DNA of 16,993 bases from CAZJZH01 sp964550465 (GTDB lineage: Bacteria > Patescibacteriota > Patescibacteriia > JACRDY01), in contig CAZJZH010000018.1 in assembly GCA_964550465.1 (NCBI GenBank), positions 1 to 16,993 on the forward strand, given 5' to 3'. Under the pieces are notes generated by a model. That model saw only the letters and a program-made list of their open reading frames with translations, was not told where the DNA came from and ran no database searches. The position numbers and the translations under genes are program-made. Shown in pieces: positions 1 to 8,494 of this stretch. How positions within the stretch are numbered: position 1 is the stretch's first letter; each line of letters starts with the position of its first letter.

Positions 1-3000
1 GCGCCATCTATCGCTTTGGCGAACAAGCAAATAGTATCCAGCGCCACCCCGCTGATGAAGACAAAATCTACCGTTGGTCACTCACCAGCCTGACTGACGC
101 CAATGGCAACAGTGTCCGCTACGACTATCTGCAAGACGCCGGCCAGGCATACCTATCAACCATCACCTATACCAACAGCGCGGCTGGTGATGGCCCCTTT
201 GCTGTCAGCCTCAGCTACGAACCACGGCCAGATGTCAGCCAATCATACCGCTCGGGCTACAGCATCACTACCAACCAGCGGCTAGCTACAGTTACCACGA
301 CATTTGAAGGGCAGCCAGTGCGCCAGTACCAACTGAGCTACAGCACCAGCCCAGCTACTGACCAGTCATTACTGAGTAGTATCGATGAAACAGCCTGGGC
401 AGCGGACGGCTCGACTCAAACACTGCCAGCTACCACCTTTGATTACAGTGATGGTCACACTACCTGGACAGAGACTGATATCTGGGATGACTTTCCAATC
501 TACCTCGGCGGCAGTAACGGTATATATGGCGTGCGAATGATTGACCTCAACGGTGACGGTTTGTCAGATATTGTCCGCGCCACTCGTAATACTAATGAAA
601 TCTATCTCAACACCGGTGATAGCCAATGGGAGAGCGAACCGATTGTCGGTAATGTACCACTACCATTCTATGAAAATGGCGAAAACGAATATCGCGCTAC
701 CCGCTTAGCGGAAGTCAACGGCGATAATTTGATCGACATCGTCCACTCGTTTGATGACAACAACGGCCCAGCCCGCAAATATGTCTACATTAACCAGGGT
801 GACACTACCTGGCAACTAGACAGTAACTACGATATCCCTGAACTGTTTTACGAATCAGATCACGACGCCGGCATCCAAGTAATAGACGTCAACGGTGATG
901 GCTTAGATGACATCGTCCGCTCATATTACAACACTCAGCAGTCGCGGATAGAAAATTTCGTCTACCTCAATCGCGGGGATGGCACTGGTTGGGAATTGGA
1001 TCAAGACTACAGTGTGCCAGTACCGTTCTACAAACATAATGATGATGAAAAAGATAGCTTGGGAGTTAAACTAGCTGACATTAACGGTGATGGCTTAGTC
1101 GACATCCTCTACTCTACCAAACCAATTAACCGCGCCTTCTTAAACACTGGTGATGGCAGCGGCTGGCAAGAGAGCTTTGATTACCCGGTACCAGAAGACA
1201 TCTACTTCCAAGACTTTGACAGCGACCTAGCTCACCACTACGCCACCACTTTGACCGACATCAACGGTGATGGGCGAGCCGATATTATCCGCTCCATTGC
1301 TGGTAGCGACGTTGGTCGCAACAATCTCAATGGTGTCTATATCAACCAGGGCGCTGGTCAGGGCTGGGTTAAGAGCCAGCGCTATATGGATGATAACGGC
1401 AACTCCACTATTCCGGTCACGTTCTACGAATCTGGCGAACGAGAAGACAAGGGCACACAAATGTTAGATAGCAACGGTGACCAGCTATTAGACTTCATCT
1501 GGTCATACACTAATTCCGGCAGCGGCACCTACGTGCGTAAGCTCTATACTGCTGATGCGACCACACCAGCTGACTTGCTGACCACGGTGACTGAAAGTAG
1601 TGGCAGTAGTATAGCCGTCACCTATGGCGCCACCGGCACAGAGCGCGATGAAAGCAATAACCAAGCTCACCCGCAGCTACCTCTGACCACCACCGTGGTA
1701 CAAAGCGTCACTCGTAGTAACGGGCTAGGTCTGACCAGCACGGTCAGTTACGACTATCGTGACGGCCAATACTACTATGACCCGACAGATATTGATCAAC
1801 GGCGCTTTGCCGGCTTCCAGGCAGTGACCATGACCCGACCAGACGGCGGGCAACTGACCTACTGGTTCCACCAAGGCAATGACAGTGACAGTAGTAACGG
1901 TGAATACCAAGATAGTCAGGCCAAGATTGGCCGGCCGTACCGCCAAGAACTGCACGATGCTGCTGGTAATCTCTATCAGCTAGCTATCACTCGTTGGGAT
2001 AGTGCTGACCTGGGCCATGACCGACAGTTTATCTTTGCTAGCCAAGAACTACAACGATCGTTTGATGGTGATGCTGACAGCCGCGATACCGCCAGCAGCT
2101 TTACCTATGACACTACCCACGGTGGACTACTTCAGCAGACCGATTGGGGAGAGGTCAGTGGTAATAACGATGGCACGTTTAATGACAGCGGTGCTGATAA
2201 GCGCACAACCACTTGGACATACACTACCGGACCCATCACCGCCACCGCTACCGAAACCATCACCGATGCTGACCAGCAACAGCTGGCCGCTAGTCAGCAG
2301 TATTATGACGGCCTGCCGCTGGGCCAGGCCAGCACGGGTAACCTGACGCTGTCACGGCAATGGATAACTGGCAACAGCTGGGCAGAAAACCGCTGGAGCT
2401 ATAACCAGTACGGGCTAGCTACTACCGAAACTGACGCTAATGGCAATACTATTACCTATGACTACGACAGCTACTTCCTCCAGCCAACTGTAGTGACTAA
2501 CCCACTAGGCCACCAGCTGACCAGTACCTACGACTACGCCCGGGGCGTGGTCAGTAGCAGCCGAGCCGCCAACGGCCTGCGTGTGGTTAACACCCATGAT
2601 GGCTTTGGTCGCCTCCTCAGTCGACGCCAGTCTAATCCAAACCGGCCAATCTTCTTAGTCACCACTGAGCAGCACCAGTACGATGACGTTAGTCTGCCAC
2701 GATCGCAGCGTAGCACTGAGTTTAGCAGCGCCGATCGTAGCCGTACCACCATCACCTACAGTGATGGTTGGGGCCAAGATATTCAGACTAAAACGGCGGC
2801 TGCTACCAGCGGCCAGTGGACCACCACGGACACCATCTATGATGAGCTGGGTCGCATCAGCCAGCAGTCACTGCCGTACTTCAGCGCCAGTGACAGCTAC
2901 AGCCCAGCTACTACGGACACCACCCTGTACACTACCACCAGTTACGACGTCTTGGACCGACCAATTAGTATCACTGATACTATTGGCACCACCAGTCATA

Positions 3001-5573
3001 GCTACGACCAGTGGCGAGTGACTACTATCGACCCACGTGGTGTTACAAAAAACACCCGCTATGAAGCTTTTGGTAACCTCATCACTGTGACCGAGCACAA
3101 TGACGGCGACAGTTGGGACACCAGCTACCAATACGATGGCCTCAACCGCCTGATTCGCCAAACAGACGCCGAAGGCAACAGGCGTGCCATGACCTATGAT
3201 GGGCTCAGCAACCGATTAACTGCCCAAGACTGGCACGCAGCCGGACAGGATGAAGTCAGTACGTGGCAGTACCAATACGACCCCGTTGGCAACCTGACGA
3301 GCACCGTCACCCCTGAGGGTAAAACCATGACCACGACATACGATGCACTGAACCGCATCAGCTACCAGCAAACCGCCGGCACTGATGGGCCAACCAATTG
3401 GTTTACCTACACTTACGATGACTGTGCCTATGGCACCGGTAAACTGTGTAGTATCACCAGTAGTGATGATGCCTTCAGTACCAGTTATCAGTACTTCATC
3501 ACCGGTGACGTGGCCAGTGAAACAAAAACTATCTTGTCACTAGCGCCGCAAACTACCAGTTGGCAGATTGACTACCAAGGCAATCCACTGGTCATGACCT
3601 ACCCAGACGGTGGGCAGCTGGAATACACCTACAGTGACAGTAGCTTCTTAACCGCCATCGACTACGTCAGTCCGGACGGGCGACAGACCATCGTCACGGG
3701 TCGTCAGTACGGACCAACTGAACAGTTGATCAGTCAGCAGCTCGGTAACGGTGTGACGGAGCAGTACACCTATGAACCAAGCCAGCGTTACCGCTTGACC
3801 AATAAACTGACCACAGCCGGCAGCCACACCCTGCAAGACCTGCACTACACCTATGATGCTAACCACAACATCACCCAGATCATTGATGATACCGCCACCG
3901 CCGCCGAGCAGCCCCGACAAACAAACTACACCTATGACGACCTTAATCGCTTAGTGAGCGCGGTAGCAAAAAATAGCAGTGATGTCACGGTGTACAACCA
4001 GGCATTCACCTACAGCCCGATTGGCAATATCACCTGGACTAGTCAAAACGGCACCTACCAGTACGGCCAAGACCGCGGTGGCGTAACAGCTTCGCCACAG
4101 GCCGCCACTGCTGTCGGTCCATACAGCCTGACCTATAATCGTGACGGTCAATTAACTAACGAGGGCAACCGCGTCTACCTATGGGATGACTGGGGCAATC
4201 TGCAGTACAGTGCTACCTGGCGTGATGGCCAGGGTGTACCCCTGATCACCGTGGTACCAGACTTAGACTACCTGCTGGGATCAGCTGAGCAGCCACAGGG
4301 CGAAGCCGCTGACTGGAACGTGGCTCAATACTGGTACGACCACAGCGGTCAGCGCACGGCCATGAAGACGTGGGATGAAACGGCTATGCGCTACTACGTC
4401 AGCCAGCAGTATGAAATATTGCCTGAGGAAACGCGCAGCCGAGTCTTAATCGACGGCCAGTCTATCGCCACCATTAGTCACGGTGATGATACTCGTCAGA
4501 CAGTCTGGCACCATACCGATCACCTCGGTGGCGCGGCCGTGGTGACAGATACTACCGGTCAGGTGATTGAACAAACCACCTACCAACCATATGGCGCCAC
4601 CCAATGGCAGCAGCGTAACGGTGACTTTACCAGCACCCACCTGTTCACCGGCCAGACCTATGATGATCATACTGATATCTACTACTACAACGCCCGCTAT
4701 TACCGTCAGGGTGTGCACCGCTTTATTAGCCCGGATGCTTGGGAAGGTGATTTGGCTGACCCGCAGACACTCAATAGGTACTCGTATGCCCGCAACAATC
4801 CGGTGATTTATACTGACCCAAGTGGCAACTTCCTAGATACTTTCTTTGATGTAGCCGTGACCACCATTGACGTAGGGCGCGTAGTTAAAAACGCTGTTGA
4901 GACAGGGGTGCACGCCGCTAAAAAGGTCTACCACGAAAAGGTGACTCACGACGTAGCAAAAGCCAATAAAGCCGCTGCGCAAGTTAAGAAAAATGCATCG
5001 GAGCTAAAATCAGCCGCTATCGACATGGCCCTAGACGCAGCCGCCATCGCCGTACCATTTGTACCAGCTGGCACACAACACGTCGTCAAGGGCGTAACGA
5101 AAGCAGCAAAAATAACCAAGGCAGCTAAAACCACAAAAGCCGCCAATACAGCCGCCAAAACCACTAAGGCACTGAAAAGTAGCGGCTTGCGCACAACTTC
5201 TAAGCCAGTAAACCTGAGCTCAGAACTGCAAGTATTTGACGACCTAAACACTGTCATGAAAAGCACGCGTTCTGGTGTCAGCAAATCAACCAAAGGCAGT
5301 GGCCTTGAGCTACTCAATGGTAACAGCACGAGTAGCCCGCTCTTTGAAGCTCGTTACTATCTGCGAGACAAAACTACTGGCAAGATTATGAAGCATGGTA
5401 CTACTGATGATGTTTTCGGTCGTTATACAAAACGTGAACTAGGTGGTCTATATATGGAGGTACTCGACTATGGCTCTAAAGCAGTCCAACGTACCAGAGA
5501 AAACTTTTTGCTACGAGCACTAGATCAACTTGGTGAATCCGGCAAATACCTCAGAAACTACAACACGCGGTAA
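1..5573 (+). CDS. RHS/TcB-like giant protein with FG-GAP repeats and putative GIY-YIG nuclease tip (5' truncated)
   Basis: The reading frame is open from the window edge (first complete codon at 3), so at least 1856 residues are visible and the true start lies upstream. In order: an SpvB-like segment (1-175; WSL..L.DANGN.V.Y.Y); six FG-GAP/VCBS calcium-type loops of the form DxNGDGxxDI near 181, 236, 295, 359, 419 and 488; a TcdB-middle-like region (about 515-650, RRFAGFQAV); many YD/RHS repeats (about 800-1565); and the RHS core (about 1550-1609) ending in NPVIYTDPSGN. In this family the repeats form a hollow shell holding a C-terminal toxin, often released by cleavage after the core. Here a Lys/Ala/Thr-rich linker (1699-1729) precedes a 75-residue end with GIY-YIG-like marks: Y1785/Y1786, KHG 1797-1799, R1807, E1833 and N1852. 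Family assignment is firm; the nuclease call and export are inference. Confidence 0.93.
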   Translation, partial: AIYRFGEQANSIQRHPADEDKIYRWSLTSLTDANGNSVRYDYLQDAGQAYLSTITYTNSAAGDGPFAVSLSYEPRPDVSQSYRSGYSITTNQRLATVTTTFEGQPVRQYQLSYSTSPATDQSLLSSIDETAWAADGSTQTLPATTFDYSDGHTTWTETDIWDDFPIYLGGSNGIYGVRMIDLNGDGLSDIVRATRNTNEIYLNTGDSQWESEPIVGNVPLPFYENGENEYRATRLAEVNGDNLIDIVHSFDDNNGPARKYVYINQGDTTWQLDSNYDIPELFYESDHDAGIQVIDVNGDGLDDIVRSYYNTQQSRIENFVYLNRGDGTGWELDQDYSVPVPFYKHNDDEKDSLGVKLADINGDGLVDILYSTKPINRAFLNTGDGSGWQESFDYPVPEDIYFQDFDSDLAHHYATTLTDINGDGRADIIRSIAGSDVGRNNLNGVYINQGAGQGWVKSQRYMDDNGNSTIPVTFYESGEREDKGTQMLDSNGDQLLDFIWSYTNSGSGTYVRKLYTADATTPADLLTTVTESSGSSIAVTYGATGTERDESNNQAHPQLPLTTTVVQSVTRSNGLGLTSTVSYDYRDGQYYYDPTDIDQRRFAGFQAVTMTRPDGGQLTYWFHQGNDSDSSNGEYQDSQAKIGRPYRQELHDAAGNLYQLAITRWDSADLGHDRQFIFASQELQRSFDGDADSRDTASSFTYDTTHGGLLQQTDWGEVSGNNDGTFNDSGADKRTTTWTYTTGPITATATETITDADQQQLAASQQYYDGLPLGQASTGNLTLSRQWITGNSWAENRWSYNQYGLATTETDANGNTITYDYDSYFLQPTVVTNPLGHQLTSTYDYARGVVSSSRAANGLRVVNTHDGFGRLLSRRQSNPNRPIFLVTTEQHQYDDVSLPRSQRSTEFSSADRSRTTITYSDGWGQDIQTKTAAATSGQWTTTDTIYDELGRISQQSLPYFSASDSYSPATTDTTLYTTTSYDVLDRPISITDTIGTTSHSYDQWRVTTIDPRGVTKNTRYEAFGNLITVTEHNDGDSWDTSYQYDGLNRLIRQTDAEGNRRAMTYDGLSNRLTAQDWHAAGQDEVSTWQYQYDPVGNLTSTVTPEGKTMTTTYDALNRISYQQTAGTDGPTNWFTYTYDDCAYGTGKLCSITSSDDAFSTSYQYFITGDVASETKTILSLAPQTTSWQIDYQGNPLVMTYPDGGQLEYTYSDSSFLTAIDYVSPDGRQTIVTGRQYGPTEQLISQQLGNGVTEQYTYEPSQRYRLTNKLTTAGSHTLQDLHYTYDANHNITQIIDDTATAAEQPRQTNYTYDDLNRLVSAVAKNSSDVTVYNQAFTYSPIGNITWTSQNGTYQYGQDRGGVTASPQAATAVGPYSLTYNRDGQLTNEGNRVYLWDDWGNLQYSATWRDGQGVPLITVVPDLDYLLGSAEQPQGEAADWNVAQYWYDHSGQRTAMKTWDETAMRYYVSQQYEILPEETRSRVLIDGQSIATISHGDDTRQTVWHHTDHLGGAAVVTDTTGQVIEQTTYQPYGATQWQQRNGDFTSTHLFTGQTYDDHTDIYYYNARYYRQGVHRFISPDAWEGDLADPQTLNRYSYARNNPVIYTDPSGNFLDTFFDVAVTTIDVGRVVKNAVETGVHAAKKVYHEKVTHDVAKANKAAAQVKKNASELKSAAIDMALDAAAIAVPFVPAGTQHVVKGVTKAAKITKAAKTTKAANTAAKTTKALKSSGLRTTSKPVNLSSELQVFDDLNTVMKSTRSGVSKSTKGSGLELLNGNSTSSPLFEARYYLRDKTTGKIMKHGTTDDVFGRYTKRELGGLYMEVLDYGSKAVQRTRENFLLRALDQLGESGKYLRNYNTR

Positions 5574-5584
5574 ACTGCCTTCGT

Positions 5585-5616
5585 AAAAACCCCGCCTGAT
5601 ATCAGGCGGGGTTTTT
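5585..5616 (+). terminator. Intrinsic terminator after the RHS gene
   Basis: A perfect 32-base inverted repeat, 16 bases per arm, starts 12 bases after the RHS stop codon. The arm reads AAAAACCCCGCCTGAT and its mirror ends in TTTTT. The A-tract and T-tract are symmetrical, so it could work on both strands. It separates the RHS gene from the next gene. Confidence 0.93.
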
Positions 5617-5699
5617 GGTTGCTGTTATTGTAGAACAGGATTAGCTGGTCGGGCGGCGGCGGACGATCAATTGTCGATCAATCTGCAGTGTAAAGAGCT

Positions 5700-5722
5700 G
5701 TGTCGAATACTACATTCGACAC
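5700..5722. other. Perfect 9-bp stem-loop in the RHS downstream spacer
   Basis: GTGTCGAAT, a 5-base loop (ACTAC) and ATTCGACAC form an exact hairpin, followed on the plus strand by a pyrimidine-rich TCCTTTCTT. The nearby stretch 5665-5682 also has two GATCAAT copies. It may be a second, weaker terminator or an operator for the following promoter. The rest of 5617-5764 shows no gene. Confidence 0.45.
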
Positions 5723-5764
5723 TCCTTTCTTACCGGAAAAAAGACGTCGTGTCAATAACGTAGA

Positions 5765-5793
5765 TTGACAAGAGGTGCTCTGATTGCTATATC
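5765..5793 (+). promoter_or_regulatory. Sigma70-like promoter for the 5843 gene
   Basis: A consensus -35 TTGACA (5765-5770), a 17-base spacer and -10-like TATATC (5788-5793) place transcription start near 5800. The leader would be about 43 bases. This argues against the TTG codon at 5765 as a start, because that codon is the -35 box itself. Confidence 0.6.
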
Positions 5794-5842
5794 TAGAGAC
5801 AGATTCATTGACAATTCACCTTCTGCTGAAAAGGAGCGCCTC

Positions 5843-6490
5843 ATGCTTTTCACATTGACTATTTGTGTCTTATGTCTTGCCGTCGTCCGTGCGGTAACAT
5901 GGTGGCACGACAAAGGCAATACCACCATCATCAACCCTATCTTCCGCCCCTACAAAGCTGAGCAATTCGTTGACGACTTGTTGGCGCATATCAAGCAAGA
6001 TGCGCCTGACTACGCCAGTGCTCGGACGCTCTGCTGGCGCAATCCGACAGACCCCTTCACCGCCAACTGCAGTAACATCATCAGTGCTGCTGAGCATAAC
6101 CCGATCGGCATTTTCGCTCAGTACAAATTGAGCCGCAAACACCTCTCAGAAAGCCTCGAAGCAACCATCTGGCGACGATTCGATATACTCGGGAAGATTG
6201 TGGTATTGACTGGCGTTTGCACATTTGGCTCGCTCTGTGTGCCCGAGGCATGGCGAGAATTGGTTGGCTTGCCGGTGCTAGCCCTCTGGGCCCTAACCAT
6301 TCTGACCAAAGTTGAGTTCCACTGGCTTCGCACCCGCAAACCAGCCGACCTAGCAGCCCTCCACCGCCTGCACGTACAACTGCGCCTCTTCACTGGCGAC
6401 ATCAGCAGCCCAGACCAAGCACCAACCATCGAAGACATCGAGAAAGAAGAGCAGCAAAAGTTGCTCCGGCAGATGGCTGAAGCCACCTAA
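5843..6490 (+). CDS. Hypothetical three-helix membrane protein
   Basis: A 215-residue protein of no family I recognise. ATG 5843 is chosen because AAGGAG (5831-5836) lies 6 bases upstream and a promoter ends at 5793; the longer frame from TTG 5765 would start inside the promoter. Predicted helices are at residues 2-20, 115-133 and 139-156. The last two form a tight hairpin. A soluble stretch (21-114) and a charged tail (157-215, including EDIEKEEQQK) lie between and after. Cysteines at 64 and 76 are in the soluble part. The gene is monocistronic, with its own promoter and terminator. Its layout resembles the 7773 gene. It follows the RHS gene, but the intervening terminator makes an immunity role only a weak possibility. 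Confidence 0.8.
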   Translation: MLFTLTICVLCLAVVRAVTWWHDKGNTTIINPIFRPYKAEQFVDDLLAHIKQDAPDYASARTLCWRNPTDPFTANCSNIISAAEHNPIGIFAQYKLSRKHLSESLEATIWRRFDILGKIVVLTGVCTFGSLCVPEAWRELVGLPVLALWALTILTKVEFHWLRTRKPADLAALHRLHVQLRLFTGDISSPDQAPTIEDIEKEEQQKLLRQMAEAT

Positions 6491-6496
6491 TCACAC

Positions 6497-6522
6497 CACC
6501 CCCGATTACTCGGGGGTGTTTT
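6497..6522 (+). terminator. Intrinsic terminator after the 5843 gene
   Basis: CACCCCCGA, loop TTAC, TCGGGGGTG, then TTTTG, beginning 7 bases after the stop. The T-tract is only on the plus strand, so it ends the rightward gene. It is nearly identical to the terminator after pnp (14152-14178). Confidence 0.92.
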
Positions 6523-6554
6523 GTATCTTCGAATCTCACAATCTATTAGCTGAG

Positions 6555-7646
6555 TTACTGGACTATAATCTCCAACGGATCAAGCCAATTACTGAGCTGA
6601 CTCTCCCTACTGACATAGCCTGCCAGCTCTATGGCTGATCCTGTATGAATAGCAAAATGTAAATGCTTACGCTCACCGTCCGTGTCTGCACTACCACCCG
6701 CACCCAAGACAGCCAGCTGCTGACCCGGCGCCACATACTGACCAACTGATTGTTCAACTGAGCTCAGGTCAATATGCCCGTACACCACCGTCACTACCTG
6801 GTCATCAATCAAACATTCCTGCACCGCCACACCGCCGTACCCACTGGCCGTCCGCTTGAGTCGCAGCGGACCACCACAAAAGGCGTAGACCGGTACGTCA
6901 CTATTTTCTTCGCCCGGTAAAATTTCAAAATCAATGCCGGTATGGTGCCCACTGAAGCGTTCTGGTGAGACTGGTGAATTCTCCGGCGTGATAAATATAC
7001 CAAATGGTTTCTTCGTCACTCGCTCATCAATCTGGTCCATGGGCGAGACCAAGCTCTCCTGGTCATTGTGAAAAACCAGCGAGTCAATAAATTGCGCGAA
7101 GTCATCTGCGGGTAACTGCGGATTACGAGCCAAGACATAAAACGGTGAAGGAGCATTGTCCGTCAAACGAATATCAATCAAGTCATGCTGCTGATTACGC
7201 CAACTAGGCTGCTGGGGAAAGTCCGCCACCCCGGGTTGTTTAACAATCTCATAGCGCACGGCATCATGACCACGCACCGTCGTCTCCTGGCGCTGGAGGA
7301 TATCAACCGTCGACAGCGTCAGGAAGCGGTTAGCCGTAAAGTGACGGATAAAAATCTGTGACTGCTGCCGGACACTATCACCAGCAGCAGCCGGATCATA
7401 GATATTAATCGACTCAATCCCCGGCACATACTCCACCTGCCACTTCGCTGGTAGTGCAGCAGTAAAGCGGAAGACAGGGTTGTACTGCGCAAAGTCGACC
7501 ATGATTGTCTCTGGCTCGGCTGGTGCCGATTGGGTAATTTCTTTGACCTCATTAACCATCCGCTGCACCGGCTCAGTCACCACTTGCTGAGCAGTACAGC
7601 CAGCTAACAATACGACGCTAGGCAGGAGGAGTAACAATTTTTTCAT
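6555..7646 (-). CDS. M23-family (LytM-like) metallopeptidase lipoprotein
   Basis: A 363-residue exported lipoprotein. The N-terminus (MKK, a Leu-rich core, then LLAGC with Cys17) is a lipobox signal. This supports ATG 7646 over the GTG at 7664, which would lie upstream of the -10 box. Residues about 45-195 form an unassigned domain ending in FAQFIDSLVFH. Residues about 212-363 are an M23 peptidase domain. Zinc ligands are H235 and D239 in HHTGIDFE and H330 in HLHFAIH; H328 and H291 (YGHIDL) are the expected catalytic histidines. M23 enzymes cut peptidoglycan cross-bridges or peptide stems. With all key residues present, the enzyme is probably active in cell-wall remodelling at the outer face of the membrane. 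It converges with the 5843 gene; no terminator of its own is evident. The natural substrate is not shown by sequence. Confidence 0.92.
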   Translation of the reverse strand: MKKLLLLLPSVVLLAGCTAQQVVTEPVQRMVNEVKEITQSAPAEPETIMVDFAQYNPVFRFTAALPAKWQVEYVPGIESINIYDPAAAGDSVRQQSQIFIRHFTANRFLTLSTVDILQRQETTVRGHDAVRYEIVKQPGVADFPQQPSWRNQQHDLIDIRLTDNAPSPFYVLARNPQLPADDFAQFIDSLVFHNDQESLVSPMDQIDERVTKKPFGIFITPENSPVSPERFSGHHTGIDFEILPGEENSDVPVYAFCGGPLRLKRTASGYGGVAVQECLIDDQVVTVVYGHIDLSSVEQSVGQYVAPGQQLAVLGAGGSADTDGERKHLHFAIHTGSAIELAGYVSRESQLSNWLDPLEIIVQ

Positions 7647-7651
7647 ATGTC

Positions 7652-7657
7652 TGTATA
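7652..7657 (-). promoter_or_regulatory. -10 box placing the M23 start at or near +1
   Basis: Reading the minus strand, TATACA is followed after 5 bases by ATG 7646, with no Shine-Dalgarno sequence. This spacing suggests a leaderless transcript. A -35 match is weak. Confidence 0.4.
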
Positions 7658-7694
7658 GTACCATACTTGCGGTGTGATTAATCTAATCGCTGCA

Positions 7695-7724
7695 TTGACA
7701 AAAATAGCTGCTCGTGCTATTTTT
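7695..7724 (+). promoter_or_regulatory. Promoter overlapping a hairpin, upstream of the 7773 gene
   Basis: TTGACA (7695-7700), 17 bases, TATTTT (7718-7723). The same bases form a hairpin, AAAAATAGC (7700-7708) and GCTATTTTT (7716-7724) around a 7-base loop. It could therefore be a promoter with a symmetric spacer, or a terminator-like element between two divergent genes. Confidence 0.45.
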
Positions 7725-7772
7725 TAGTGTCTCTTTGACAACCAAACCCTACACCTAAGGATGGACAAGCTG

Positions 7773-8369
7773 ATGCTATACACGTTATTTTCAACGATCC
7801 TCTATACGCTCACCGGCATCTCCCTAGTGCTGTACATCATACAGCACATAAAAATCCAGCCGGGGTACCGGTACCGGATTTTGACGGCAGAAGAGCAGCT
7901 GGAGAAAGCGCGCCTGCACGGCGTCGAAGGCACTGTGCTGGACGCTAACACTCCACACTATGACGAGCTGATCAAAGTTTTGGCAGGCATGGTGCGGACG
8001 GCTCGACACAACGCTCGAGAGTTGTTTCGAGCACACCAGCGGTCCTACTGGGCCTTGGCTATCAGGTATTTTGGCCGGACGCATAACCTGAATATCACCT
8101 GGTACCTGCAGTTGATGCTACTTGGCGCTGTCGGCCTTGTACTCTTTGTTGCTTTAGCGCTGGGCTTGCCGGACACCATTGCTACCGTACCGCTGTGTGG
8201 CATGCTGGTATCAATCAGCTTGACCCAAATGTGGCGCATCGCCAATGAGGGATTCTACGAACGGGAGCTGGAGGTCTTGGACTACTACTACGCTACCCTG
8301 CGGCAGCACACCGAGGTGACGCCGGACGGGGATGATACTATCGTCCTACCGACCGATGTGACGTCGTAA
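7773..8369 (+). CDS. Hypothetical three-helix membrane protein
   Basis: A 198-residue protein without a recognised family. Two in-frame ATGs exist, at 7761 and 7773. AAGGA (7757-7761) touches the first and sits 11 bases before the second, so 7773 is preferred, though the spacing is long. Predicted helices are residues 3-26, 111-132 and 137-155. Between helix 1 and the hairpin is a basic, probably cytoplasmic stretch (27-110) rich in Arg. After the hairpin comes an amphipathic tail (EGFYERELEVLDYYYATLRQH) and an acidic end. It is flanked by its own promoter and terminator and is divergent from the M23 gene. The overall layout matches the 5843 protein, suggesting related roles, but side-by-side identity is low. 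Confidence 0.78.
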   Translation: MLYTLFSTILYTLTGISLVLYIIQHIKIQPGYRYRILTAEEQLEKARLHGVEGTVLDANTPHYDELIKVLAGMVRTARHNARELFRAHQRSYWALAIRYFGRTHNLNITWYLQLMLLGAVGLVLFVALALGLPDTIATVPLCGMLVSISLTQMWRIANEGFYERELEVLDYYYATLRQHTEVTPDGDDTIVLPTDVTS

Positions 8370-8411
8370 CTGCATAAGTTGGTCGCCCCATTACACAAAC
8401 AATAACCCATA

Positions 8412-8437
8412 CCCCTCCGCCGTGGCGGAGGGGTTTT
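8412..8437 (+). terminator. Intrinsic terminator after the 7773 gene
   Basis: CCCCTCCGC, loop CGTG, GCGGAGGGG, then TTTT. It lies 43 bases after the stop codon. Confidence 0.92.
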
Positions 8438-8494
8438 CTTTCCATAACAATGCACCTATTCTGGGCCCAGGAGAGCTATGGGAGGAGTTTAGAA

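Noticed and set aside
1227..5329. Several 66-127 codon frames opposite or overlapping the RHS gene
   Set aside because: They arise from the repetitive codon pattern of the RHS frame and have no ribosome sites, domains or plausible starts.
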